Below are positions 34,140 to 45,422 of a stretch of DNA of 64,000 bases, piece by piece (the first letter of the stretch is position 1; every line of letters starts with the position of its first letter). Source of the stretch: Eretmocerus hayati (Eukaryota; Arthropoda; Insecta; Hymenoptera; Aphelinidae); NCBI GenBank assembly GCA_029851415.1, contig CM056742.1, forward strand, positions 76,684,748 to 76,748,747. The letters are read 5' to 3'. The notes beneath the pieces are model-generated. The model was given only the letters and a program-made list of their open reading frames with translations. It had not been told where the DNA came from and searched no databases. The translations under genes and the position numbers were made by a program.

Positions 34140-34693
34140 TCATTCCACGAATGTGTATTTTTTTTATCGTTTCGATAATGGAAGAATTATTTTCCTATTA
34201 CTGACTCGCCTTCTCCCTCCATGACTGGAGTGATCCCAAATTTTTCTCATTTCAATTCTTCTATCAGGATAAAAACTGATGATATCCATCCCTGCTAGAT
34301 AATTTCCAGTGCTCTCCTCAGTCTGCGTATGAGTGGGCGAAAGGAAGTATATCCCCTCACATTCGCAATAATCTAAACTTGGTGCGTAGTGTTCTTATGA
34401 TTTTGTACTGTGAATGATCACTGGCCCTTCAAATAAATGTCTGGCGTGCAATCTCGAGCATAATTCTCTGCCTCATAGCACGTGCAATTTTACAAGCCTC
34501 TGCACATGCAACTCCACGTGGACTCCTACGTGAGTTTTCACGTGATCGTGCACGTTACGAAAGTGGTCCATAGTGTCACGTGATATATCACGTGAAAAAT
34601 CGAGTGAAAAATCAGGTGGAAAATCAGGTGATAGAACAAGTGAGAAACAACGTGATTTCCCACGTGATTTTTCACGAGAGACTTTTCAGTAGG
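34140..34693 (-). repeat. Right terminal inverted and subterminal repeats
   Basis: Complement of 18780-19350. The outer 120 bp (34570-34690) is again filled with CACGTGATTTTTCACGAG-type units in both orientations. It ends TCAGTAGG at 34693. Confidence 0.8.
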
Positions 34694-34696
34694 TCC

Positions 34697-35205
34697 TACC
34701 CCGGTGCCACTCGCATCGACACTGAACTTGCATTCCAGTTTGGCATCATAATATTGCAACACTAGAGCTTGTGATAAATACTCTTCTATGCTCTTGAGAA
34801 TCTCATTATGCACACTCGTTCACTCAGGAATCGCATCCTCTTTCACTAGCTCTCTCAGTGGAGCTGTCAAAACCGTTTCATTTGACACATATCTGGCTAT
34901 GTACGTGAGCATACCTAATAGCCGTTCAACATCATTTACGTTCTCTCATTTCTTCATGCCCTCTATGGCTTCGACTTTTTGTTTATCAACTTTCAAGCCT
35001 TCTGCTGAGAATATATGCCCTCAAAACCTGATCAACAACTTCCCAAATGCGCATTCCTTCAAGCTGAACTTTGCATTTGCTTTTCTGGCGGCTTCTGAGA
35101 CTTCCCTCGAAATTTCATCGTGCTCTTTATGAAAACTTTCAGAGATGACATAATGATTTTTGCGGATAATGAATATCCGCAAAAATCATTATGTCATCTC
35201 TGAAA
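34697..35205 (-). pseudogene. Gypsy RT C-terminal half and RNase H start
   Basis: On minus from ~35205: the RT catalytic-motif region (DDIMIFAD) and then EHDEISREVSEAARKANAKF, GHIFSAEGLKVDKQKVEAIE, LGMLTYVAKYVSNE. The RNase H start follows, with EYLSQALVLQYYDAKLECKF and VDASGTGVG ending at the 15.9-kb insertion. In-frame stops occur (before GHIFSAEG and after EGMKK). The catalytic-motif segment is present twice as an inverted duplication (see findings). Confidence 0.85.
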
Positions 35206-35561
35206 ATTCTCACTTTCTCAATATGCTGGAATATATTATGTTTGTCCATGGGATGGTAATGGTGGTTCGATGCAGAAAAAGGCCGGTAGATTCATAGTGA
35301 ATGCAAGATCTATTTATTGAGCTAATTATAATAAGCTCGAGGTGGTGGTGTGTGCCATGCCCGCGTCGTGCGCGATTCACGGGGAGACTGACTGGAACGG
35401 AGAGAGCCGTCGGCGGAGCGCCTTGTGACGGCGTGTATATTACTCGTTCAACCAACGTCGAGCGCGTAAGCGCGTATGTGTGTATGTGTGTGTAGTGATC
35501 GCGTACACTTGATCGTTGTATACATAAACATATTATAATAAATCTCGTCAAATACGTCCCT
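35206..35561. other. Unassigned segment, possible solo-LTR fragment
   Basis: This lies between the RT and the foldback but does not encode the expected RT sequence. It has GT-rich and AATAAA-containing parts (ATAATAAATCTC at ~35537), which would suit an LTR or element 3' end. No second copy exists in the window. Confidence 0.25.
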
Positions 35562-37731
35562 CACTGAGAATGCGCGGCCGTCCGGGCGGGCGGCAAGACG
35601 GGCGCCCTGCCACCGTAATATTTTTGTTGAAAAGTGCGGGCGGCAGGGCGGGCGGTAGAAGAATTAATTTTCCCAAGAGAAGTCATTTTTTTTCCTCGCA
35701 CAATTCTTTCTTTCAAAAATCCATTCGAAGACGAGTCACCTGGTTGCAAAATTCCGTTTGTGTAGCATTTGGCTCTGAATAATGCAGACAATGAGCAAGT
35801 CAAAGTCTCGCGATGCTGAGAAATTCGCGCAGAAATTTGTTCGACAGCGAAACAATTTCCCTTCTAATTTCTCCCCTCCTCCGGTCATGATGATATCGAT
35901 CATCATTCATTCATTTGAAGGATTCTCTCTGACACCCCCCCCCCCCCAAAAGTCATTTCGAAGCAAACAATTTACTCTCAAGGTCCTGTTAGCGTAGAAT
36001 CAGGCTGTAGGGATCGTGAAGACAATTCGTAAGACACCATTCTGTGGTGCAGAGGAATTAACGGGAAAAAGGAATATTCGCCGAATTTTCTTCTCTCCGG
36101 TAAAGTTATTCCAAGTTCACCCTCCAATTGCGAAATATTCGAATATTCCGAGGAGACGTAGCTTGACATCATTCTGTTACACTATCTGATTCCTAAATTC
36201 CTCCCATTGTATCTGTGGATTCACTAACCTAGCTGTTGATAATTACGACATTACTCTCATTCTCGGAGGAGTGGCATTCCAAGTCATGATTATGTCCTCG
36301 TATTACGATTATATGAATTATATGATTGACGAATTATACGTTTATGATATACATTTTTTTTATGAATCATTCATAACTCTTCCGAAAACAAAATGAACAT
36401 TTTCTTCATATTGATATCCGTGGGGTACGGCTAATATGAATAAATGAATAGAAGGCCGCAGTATTCACTCATTGTGCTTCGTACAAAAAAACTGACTCCC
36501 TTTGTCAGTCTTGGGACATCATTCGATGAGACTAGTTACTTGCTTCGATGATCGAAGCTAGTATAGTATGATCAACATTTACCATCACCGTTGGTCTTAT
36601 TTAAACATTGAAAATATTATATTTGAAACACCAAATATTGAATTTTTTAGAGTTTCTCGCGCAAGGTGAACTGTCTGCATACGTGCTTTGGAACAATCAA
36701 TCACTTTAGTATTTGGACACAATTGGTTCTCATTCATATTCAGAGCCCATGTTTGATAAGACTAACGGTGATGGTGAATGTTGATCATACTATACTAGCT
36801 CCGATCATCGAAGCAAGTAACTAGTCTCATCGAATGATGTTCCAAGACTGACAAAGAAAGTCAGTTTTTTCTTTGTACGAAGTACGATGAGTAAATACTG
36901 CCGCCTTCTATTTATTTATTTATATAAGCCGTACCCCACGGATATCAATATGAAAAAAATGTTCATTTTGTTTTCGAAAAATGTATATCATAAACATATT
37001 ATTCGTCAATTATATAACTCATATAATCGTAATACAAGGACATAATCGTTACTCGAAATGCCACTCCTCTAAGAATGAGATTAATGTTGTACTTATTAAA
37101 GGCAAGGTTAGTGAATCCACAGATACAATGGGAGGGATTTAGGAATCAGATAGTGGAACAGAATGATGTCAAGCTACGTCTCCTCGGAATATTCGAATAT
37201 TTTGCAATTGGAGGGTGAACTTGGAATAACTTTACCGGAGAGAAGAAAATCCGGCGAATATTCCTTTTTCCCGCTAATTCCTCTGCACCACAGAATGGTG
37301 TCTTACGAATTGTCTTTGCGATCCTTACAGCCTGATTCTACGCTAAAAAAACCTTGAGAGTAAATTGTTTGCTTCGAAACTACTTTTGGGAGGGGGGGGG
37401 GGCGTGCCAGAGAGAATCCTTCAAATGGATGAATGATGATCAATTTCATCATGACCGAAGGAAGGGAAGAATTAGAAGGAAAATTGTTTTGCTGTCGAAC
37501 ATATTCCTGCGCGAATTTCTCAACATCACGAGACTTTGACTTGCACATTGTCTGCATTATTCAGAGCCAAATGCTACACAAACAGAATTTTGCAACTAGG
37601 TGGTTCGTCTTCGAATGGATTATTCAAAGGAAAAAATTGTGCGAAGAAAAAAAAAATTTCCAGAAAAAAAGAATTTTTTTGGAAAAATGAATTTTTCTGC
37701 CGCCCGCCTGGGCGGCCGCGCATTTTCAGTG
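35562..37731. mobile_element. 2.2-kb foldback element with ~1-kb arms
   Basis: 35562-36608 is the reverse complement of 36750-37731 around a ~140-bp loop. Ends read CACTGAGAATGCGCGGCCG and, complemented, CACTGAAAATGCGCGGCCG, followed by GC-rich GGGCGGGCGG repeats. A mirrored 64-codon frame occurs in both arms (35978-36172 minus, 37163-37357 plus). It interrupts the Gypsy reverse transcriptase. No transposase, and no exact target duplication, was found. Confidence 0.85.
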
Positions 37732-37744
37732 GGGTCGGAAGCAA

Positions 37745-38273
37745 CTGTTGTTCCGGGTGAGAGTCTAAGCCGTTTGTATTTCCCGAATGGGGTTTGGCAC
37801 ATAGTTAGTTTAGAGTTTTTCTCAGTCAATGGCACTCGTAAAAATGCATTGGATGTATCTATCCTACCAAGTATCTTTGCGCCTTCCATTTGCGTAGCTA
37901 TTTCTCCAAATGCAGGCGTTTGGATTGGGTGTCTCAACAAAGATGAATTCAAAGAATGTGGGCCTTGTACGATTTAGATTGATCCGTCTGGTTTTCCTAC
38001 AATTAGTTCTCCATAAACAATCTCTGTGGGTTCAGTTTCTTCCACAAAGACTTTGCTTTTTTCCATAGTATCCAACTCATTTTCGAATTTTCTGAGTAAC
38101 TTGAATGGAATCCTGTCGCTATTACAGATTTTACCTTTATAGCTTGGTTTTAAACGAAATTCACATTCATGATCAATCTTGCCAACGCCCTCATAAGAAT
38201 CACCGCATTTATCTATCGAGTTTGTTCTATGATTTCCTCGTTCTACTCCGTGTATTCTCTTAACCAGATTCAA
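37745..38273 (-). pseudogene. Gypsy reverse transcriptase N-terminal part
   Basis: On minus: 37974-38273 carries the pre-RT linker (IPFKLLRKFENELDTMEKS, VYGELIVGKPDGSI). The frame then shifts to 37745-37952 with LGRIDTSNAFLRVPLTEKN (finger/palm, first catalytic Asp) and CQTPFGKYKRLRLSPG. It stops at the foldback insertion and resumes, with a gap, at 35205. Confidence 0.85.
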
Positions 38274-38424
38274 TCTTTCTCATGTGGGTCTTCCAAAGAC
38301 AGGAATTCTCGGTTTCTCTGCAATCTGAAACCAAATGTTCCATTTCTTTTTCTTCACAATAAAATCCAGGTACACTTTTCCCAGCATAGGAATAGTATCA
38401 TCGGTATGAGGATTGGGAAATGTG

Positions 38425-38860
38425 TCAATTGGTTCCAGTTTCATGTTTGGAACAGCTATGAAAATCACGCATACATATAACATTCACGTCTGCACCGCTA
38501 TCTAATTTCATACTGATTTCTTTCCCTGACTTTGAAATTTTTATCTTTTCATACCAGTTGTCAGTGATTCCTGAGATTTTTAATTTCTTATTGTCTGTAA
38601 TCACACCGATGTGTCCCAACCACGTGGCTTTCTCCGTTTCTCCCGTTTCATTCAAAATATTCACTCTTTCATTCACAATATTCGCTCTTTTGGCTTTGCG
38701 TACCTTTTCAAAATGCCCCACATCACCACATTCACGACACTCTTCACCGAACGCCGGACAATCTTTGTATCTGTGCCGCCATCCGCATCTGCTGCATGGG
38801 CTGCGCTGTTGAGCTGGTTCCTGAATCGGCTGCTGCGAGCGAGAATACTGCTATGACTCA
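38425..38860 (-). pseudogene. Gypsy zinc knuckles and protease
   Basis: On minus, two CCHC-like knuckles are visible at ~38710-38830: CSRCGWRHRYKDC, then CRECGDVGHFEKV, where the last Cys is lost. The aspartic protease follows, with MKLDSGADVNVICMRDF (the DSGA active-site motif). The frame continues to 38425 and then shifts. Confidence 0.85.
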
Positions 38861-38972
38861 TTACCTTGTCGCAGCTGCTGGCTTGGCACATGCGCGTTGC
38901 GCGTCCTATTTCTTCGATGAGCGTCATAGCCGTTGCTGTGTTGCACACCATAGCCTCTAGTATTTTTCTTCA

Positions 38973-39440
38973 TCATATCAACCATATTCGTATTCTTCTT
39001 TTGCGCTTCTCCGTGTTCTCGCGCAATTCCTGCAATGCGACATTTTTCACGCACTGTTCTAGGTTTAACTTTTCTTCTGCTAACAGCTTCTGTCTTAAAT
39101 TATCATCCGTAATCCCAATTATAACTCTATCTCTGATTAGATTATCTCTTAATGTTCCAGAGGCACAATCCAGACTGAGTTTCTTCAAATCTGTGAAAAA
39201 TTCTTCAAAGGTCTCATCTACGCCTTGTGCCCTCGTCAGAAATTTGTTTCTGCATACGGTTTCGTTTACATGAGGCGCACAATATCCTCCGAATGCTTCC
39301 ACTACCTCCGCGTATTTTCTCATCTGCTCATCCGACAATCCAAATGTTTTGTATTCCTCTTGGGATTCTTTGCCGAGTGAATCCTGTAAAATTGCTATCT
39401 TCATGTCGTCCGATTCTTTGTTACTTTTCGTTGCCACCAT
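38973..39440 (-). pseudogene. Gypsy gag core region
   Basis: 155-codon ORF on minus. QGVDETFEEFFTDLKKLSLDC followed by RVIIGITDDNLRQKLL are hallmark segments of Ty3/Gypsy gag (capsid C-terminal domain). The N-terminal part up to ~39600 is in another frame. Confidence 0.85.
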
Positions 39441-39744
39441 AAATATATCGAAGATTTCCTTCTATTTACTCCAGTTCTCTGCAATATTGTCGCTGAACGA
39501 CATTCGCTCTGGTAGTTTCAAACTCATCATTTGTGCCACCGCCATTGTAAAATCTTGACCTTGGTTCTCCTCGTCGGTCGAAGATTCGGCAAGCACCTCC
39601 GATATGTTAAGTTTGTCCGTGGTGCCGCGTTTTGGAATTTGCTTGTTCCTAGCACGTGTTCCCCTAACCTCTCATAATCACACGCAAGCACTTGCGTCAC
39701 CTCCGAACATTTTCTGTACGTTCACTCATCTGCCTACTGCGCTA

Positions 39745-39976
39745 TGTAATGTTCGGGTGATTGCACAAAGTAACTCCGACAACTAGATTGTATCAAACTA
39801 GGTTTATTGTGAAGTAATCGTTTATGGTGTACATATTACATACTATATATATATATATATATACATACACGCAAGCGAGCGCCTAGCGCCGAGGCTTGCT
39901 GAACTCTGCCCGCTCGCCGGTCTACCACACCTCGCTTGAGCGTGGTGGCAGCACCGACTGGTGCACATATACTACA
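39745..39976 (-). repeat. Gypsy 5' LTR
   Basis: Begins TGTAATGTTCGG and ends ATATACTACA. 232 bp, with a (TA)n run at 39843-39862. Longer than the 3' LTR by an internal block containing TTTATTGTGAAG. Confidence 0.85.
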
Positions 39977-40021
39977 GCGACGATTATAAGTGGCTTGAAA
40001 CAACGATAAATTCATTCATTA
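39977..40021 (-). repeat. Inverted repeat outside the Gypsy 5' LTR
   Basis: GCGACGATTATAAGTGGCTT and onward is the complement of 16776-16821. Confidence 0.7.
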
Positions 40022-40252
40022 AATGTATCTCATCAAATCGAGCGATAGAGTTAAGATATCGGTGAGATCTACCTTATCGGTATAATTTGCATATACGGGA
40101 TACTTTCTAATAGAAAAAACAGTTTTTTCAAAGTAGCTCCCTGACCATCATATCTATTTTCGGAAGTGATACCACCCACTCCGAACGTTCATACAATTTT
40201 TTTCTAGAGTTCACAGTCTAATTGACTGAGATTTCTGATGAATGAAAATTTG

Positions 40253-40546
40253 TCAAAATTTTGAATTTTGACCAAAGATGGACCATCCTAGGCCCTCAAC
40301 ATCAAGTTGACAAGCTTGGAGTTGATATTTATTCATGATAGCAAGAGTTGCTCTAACTAAAGATAACCTCGCTACTGGCGCACAAGTTTCCTTTAGATCA
40401 TCAATATTTTTATCTTTGAATCCTCTAATAACTAATCTAGCTTTATATCTGAAGTTATCATTCGATTCTATTTTTCCTTTGAAAACCCATTTTGAATCTA
40501 TAATATTTACTCGTGTACCATCATTGTGAGTTTTAGGTCGATTCAC
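40253..40546 (-). pseudogene. Ty1/Copia RT N-terminal fragment
   Basis: 97-codon frame on minus: IIDSKWVFKGKIESNDNFRY followed by KARLVIRGFKDKN, then CAPVARLSLVRATLAIMNK and QLDVEG. This is the start of a Copia reverse transcriptase, ending just before the usual TAFLNG motif. The fragment at 2960-4010 begins at just that motif, on the same strand. Confidence 0.85.
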
Positions 40547-41186
40547 TAAAGACTACACTCGATTCTTACGGCTATCCGTTCTCCAATTCTTCGTTAATAG
40601 GCATCTTGCATTTTTCTGGAGAAAGGTTTGGCAAATTCGAGCAAATCGAGATAGGTAGGATGCAATAGGAAAAGAAATCCCCAAAAATTGTTTTCGTCTC
40701 GCGCAAATTGAGAGTAATATCTTAAGGCAAAATAAATATCACAGAACCATCAATTCATCCACCGGAATGTGTATTCCGGCATGACCATGCACATGACTCG
40801 AAGCAGAATCATCGGAATAATACCGATCTTTCTCCACCTCAGAGTACATGGGGATGCACATTCATCACGCAGGAGTTGTATATGACATCCATCGGAATTT
40901 TAAGAAGAATCCACGGTATATATGTTGAAATATTCCATTCCTGTGCATTTCTCCACTATTATATTGTATCTCGTGTGGTGATACAAGGAAATCATGGGGA
41001 CTTAGAAGGTGTATCTGCATGATATCTATGGGATATGAGACTCACTTCATTCATTCTGACACCAAGGTATTGGTGACAGTACAAGATAAATTGATCTAAT
41101 CTTTTGGGAACGATTGATAACATAACTCAAATGTTCATATTGGAATAGCACTCCCGAAGATTCTACATATGAGATTCTTGAGTGGG
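40547..41186. other. No gene recognised
   Basis: AT-rich, with no convincing frame or repeat. Confidence 0.4.
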
Positions 41187-41408
41187 CGATTTGAGAGTCA
41201 CTCATACATGAGAACATAGACTCACTCTGATCGTCTTGGACCAAGAAATCCTCGAGGACCACGGAGTATAACCAAGAGAATTTGACATGGTTTCTCAATC
41301 TTCTCTGATATACTCTGTGTTCTTCGAGGATTCCTTGTTCCAAGGCGATCAGAGTGACAGGAGTCATATCGAATTCTATGTTCTGGTGTATGAGTGACTC
41401 TCAAATCG
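41187..41408. mobile_element. 222-bp palindromic MITE
   Basis: CGATTTGAGAGTCACTCAT at 41187 is mirrored by ATGAGTGACTCTCAAATCG ending at 41408. Most of the interior (GATTCCTTGTTCCAAGGCGA and its complement) also pairs. Confidence 0.85.
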
Positions 41409-43830
41409 GCTGCTCTAACACCTCACTCGATACCACAATTGTTGCAGGATAGGTTATTTTTGACGACTCGTATACGAGCAAATCCACGAAACGTGGTGAT
41501 TTGGGAGGGAAGAAATTTTGAAAATTTTTTCCATCGCATATTACAAGGGTTTTACATACTCTCAATTGTCGGTGTGTAGAACTGAAATCCACTCGCGTGA
41601 TCGATTTTCATGAAACGGCGTCACGTGGGACAGAGAAAACAGGAAATGGCCATAAGAGCAATGCTATAACCACATACACAGATACACATTTATATCATTC
41701 ATTTGACCACTGACGGCGCTGGGAAGTATTTGACTCATCACCAGAAAACTCGATGAGATAATTGCAGTGATGATATGAACATTGTTCAAGAATTCGCCAA
41801 CAGTGTAATTCTCGAAAATCCCTTGAAAACCAAAAAAGTAGCTCGTACGATTGAACAACGGAATATTGGATCACGCAGTCACTTACTTGGTATCAAATAC
41901 GATAAAAGCGAGAGATTCCGAGCAAAACCGGATCAGTTTGACCCGTTTCGTTCGTGTGCGCCTCAAAAAAACATGATTTCGTGAAGCGGTCACGTTTTTT
42001 TCTGAGAGCGTGATTTGCTTGCCAATCCGACGTAATGCGACGCACATAGACCGGACTCATCTAGATTTCTTCGCTCTTTGACGGAGAATCAGATGCCATT
42101 AGCAGAAATGAGATTGGCCAGACTACGTCGGCGTAGGATGAAAAATATCGTCAATTTTTTTCTTTTCAAAAAGTAGTCACGCTCCATCAACAGGAGATAG
42201 TCTCACACCTGTTGGAACACCTTGAGCTTCAAGGTGTTTGTAGCCTCAAGTCGAAGTGTCACATTCCCGCAAAAATCATACCGATACCCCAGACTACAAT
42301 CAAATGTCGACCTTAAGGCGATGCGGTCACCGTGCACCACAACCATGGACCTCGAAAATACACCTTACATAAAAAGTTTGATGATTCGAAATGTGAGACG
42401 AGTTGTGGGATATTTGTTATTGTCCAACTCGTATTCCTCAATCCGTCGCTTAGCCCAAATCATAAGAGAATCGGAGAAAAGTGGGAATAACTCGGCCGCG
42501 GGGACCTCCTAACCTATAATATACGCACATTTTCATCCCCACCTTTCTCCGATTCTATTGCAATTTAGGCTTAACAAAGAGCAGACAAATCTAAGTTAGA
42601 TGATAACAAATATTTGTGCGCTCGTCGTTCAGCCCAAATCACAACAGAACCGGAGAAAGTTACGAATGATTTTCAGCTTGCATGGTGACCGCATTGCCTT
42701 AACACTGAGGAAAGGAAGCCAACTCACGCACGAAATTTCGTCACTTTTCAAATTTGATGGCCGCCATTCCGGTCTATTTCAGTTTTGAGTCTTGAACTCG
42801 TTACAACTTGTTTGTAAGAACTGAAAAGAGGAGTCTGCTTCGGCGCGGAGTTGATATATAATATATAGCCATTGGTGCGAAAAATCGGTGCACAAAGGGC
42901 GTGACGCACGAATCACCGCGTTCCGTGGATCTGCTCATACGCATATCTACTGAAAACAGTTCCGCTCCTGAGACCTTGAGTGATGAACGCATCAACGAAA
43001 ATCTTGGATGATATTGAAGATTTATTTTGAATGTGGTAGATGCCATCATCTGTGTGACTATTCATCATACATCAATCAAGGATTGAATTCCATGAGTAAT
43101 GCTGAGTTCTCGACGGGATGAATCCGAAACTTCATGTCACAACCTGATCTGAGATTCGCTTTGCAGGTAATGATTCAGCTGACCCATAGCCTGCGAGAGT
43201 TATATTTTGGTGCCAATTTTGGTTCCTCCGGTGAAAGTGGTGGTGCAGCATCCGGATAAACAGCCACGTTTGATTCTGGTTTTTTTCGCAACGAGTCATG
43301 TACTTTAACTTCACAGAAGTAGCCAAAAGCGGGCCTTTGGATGCCTAGATTATCATACACGCATCTGTCGAACACTCCTTGAGTTTTACGGCATCTGAAA
43401 TCGAAACCGAGTTGACATTAGTTCACAGATGATGCGAAGCATTGTTATACATGTACTGAATGAGGGATGCAAGTAAGCACAGTCTTAGCTTTACGAAACA
43501 AAATCTATGAGCAATATCATAATTATCGCATCGCGGGATATGGAGGGCTCCGTGACTTTTTGGGATTGGGACATATAATGGTGTTTTCTGGGAACAAGAT
43601 GGTTACGAGTCATTCTTTCTAATATCACCAGCTTTTGTGTCGCGGGTCAGGGTATTTCTGTGAGTTGAGGTACATGTTGCATGGATGAATGGATGAATAT
43701 TCATTTACAGACGAAGGATCCATCTGTCCTACATAGTCCATACATATACAAACAATTTTACATGAATACAGTTATTATCCTAATTTACGCCCCCGCTCTA
43801 AATCTGAATGAAGGATTTTTACTCAAGAAA
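41409..43830. other. Unassigned; small local repeats only
   Basis: No recognised gene. Near 42440-42660 the string GCCCAAATCAnAAnAGAAnC occurs twice directly (42450, 42632) and once inverted (~42545), probably parts of a small element. Confidence 0.4.
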
Positions 43831-44034
43831 AAGTAGTATACTACTTATTCAAAAAGTGGAAACTCGCCCTACTTAGAATAAGTGGTATACTACTAGTTCA
43901 ATATGTAGCTCTCGACCTACTAGTTGAAAGAGTGCATAGCTACATTTCGAGATATTAGCTATCTACTATTTGAAAATATGATCAGCTACATTTGAGAATT
44001 GTGTTCAGCTGTGACCTGGATAACAGCTAGGGCT

Positions 44035-44190
44035 GCCACAATACGAGACGACACGACATTTCACAATTATCGATGTCGATGTCGTGATTCCAGCATGATA
44101 TCGTTATCGATATCGATGTCGTGAAATATCGTCGCTCTATTGTTGTCGTGTCGATGTCGAATGATAATGTCGTCGACATGATCGATATCG
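44035..44190. repeat. ATCGATGTCGTG simple repeat
   Basis: Degenerate run of GTCGATGTCGTG and ATCGATATCG, strongly self-complementary. Confidence 0.85.
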
Positions 44191-44229
44191 TCTTCAATTT
44201 TTCTATTTTTTTAGGCAAGTGCGACACTC

Positions 44230-44330
44230 GCAAGGGGAGGACCAGGCTTTTGGATCACCAATCCTTACCAAAATATTTTTACAGTTTGTTACTATCTAGA
44301 ATATGAAAAATCCAGAGTAACTCCGTCAAA
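44230..44330 (+). repeat. Inverted repeat flanking LINE, left
   Basis: Complement of 47375-47490. Confidence 0.8.
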
Positions 44331-45422
44331 TGGGAGTCCCGTCCAAATATACAGCCACTGAGATGAGTATTACCCATTCAGGCTGATGTTAAAAAGTGAC
44401 GTGTATGGGTAGTTCCGCAAAAACTTTGAAATAATGTGTGCCTGCTTGTACGAAGCCTTGGAACGCTTGGGAAGAGATTCGTACAGATCATTTTCGATCT
44501 TGCGATCTAGGGTCACCAAAAAAAGTTATCATCGAAAAGGGGGTCAAAATGTCAGGTTCGTGTGCTGTGGTTTTTCATTTTTTCGACCTTTGTGAGTGTA
44601 TAGCACCACCGAGAGGCTCGCTCGGGTTTCGGGTGGGCAAACTTATCAAATTTGATGGTATTGAGCACCAAATCCCTTCACTATGAGAGCCCAAAGACCA
44701 TTTTTTGTGTGTGCGCTGAGCACGTACATTTCGTGGCGCAATTTTACCTAAAACTCTACTCCCTCAGTTTACCTCGATAGAACTCGATTTGTCTCGTTCC
44801 AGGCTTTTCCGCACCAATTTATTCTTGAAGTAAATTGTCAGGCACAACTTTTCCGTGCCTCAAAATTTCGGAAAAAATGGATTTTCACACTTTGCGGAGT
44901 ATTATTCGGAGAAAATTCAGTTTTGCTAAATTTTTATGTCAGGTCCGTGTGGTATTAGTGCGACCCTTAATCACGATACGACAAAGGTCCTAGTCAGTTT
45001 TTTTCAAAGTATTTGGTGGTCAACTCAAAATTCCACAACCTCAAAGCTGTAGCTCAAACCGTTTGTCCGCGAGATCAATTTTAGTGGCAAAATGTCAGGT
45101 CCGTGGGTTGCTTCAAAATGTCAGGTCCGTGTGACGATACCGCATCTCTCCATGCTATCTTTGTGGTACTGATGAGTGGGAAAATTTACATTCGTGTGCG
45201 AGTTGATTCATACTTCATATGTTTCAAAAAGTCGAGAAATTAGAACTCTCGGAAATGCGAATTGGGGTTGGCACACTGTCGACCCCCAAATATCGAAGTT
45301 TTTCTTATTTATCAAGCAAGTTGAATCTCATGAGAGGTTATTTTGCATTTATATGATGTACAAAGAAGACTAATAATAAGAAAGATATGAATTCAATAGT
45401 CAGACAACACAAAAGTATATTC

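Larger units (their letters stand above)
18780..34693. mobile_element. 15.9-kb EnSpm/CACTA-like DNA transposon with cargo
   Basis: The ends are inverted repeats: CCTACTGAGCAGTCTCACGTG at left and its near-complement ending TCAGTAGG at 34693. The similarity extends inward ~550 bp, to ~19350 and ~34140. Flanks GCC (18777-18779) and TCC (34694-34696) look like a 3-bp target duplication with one change, as for the CACTA group. Leaving the element and one triplet out keeps the Gypsy RNase H frame open across the join. Inside are a decayed EnSpm-type transposase (30534-32160), a zinc-finger ORF, an RPA-like remnant, several satellite blocks and younger TE pieces. Family assignment rests on transposase similarity, 3-bp duplication and subterminal repeats. 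Confidence 0.8.
16833..39976 (-). mobile_element. Ty3/Gypsy LTR retrotransposon split by nested insertions
   Basis: Two LTRs in the same orientation (16833-17027 and 39745-39976) begin TGTAATGTTCGG and end ATATACTACA. Between them, on minus, the usual order gag, protease, RT, RNase H, integrase can be followed from high to low coordinates, with two large interruptions (35562-37731 and 18780-34693). Without these the element would be about 5 kb. Stops and frameshifts in every domain show it is dead. A 5-bp target duplication could not be confirmed (GTGGC versus GCGAC). Confidence 0.88.

Noticed and set aside
35560..35800. GC-rich GGGCGGGCGG region as CpG-island promoter
   Set aside because: It is mirrored at 37690-37731 as part of the foldback arms, so it belongs to the element.
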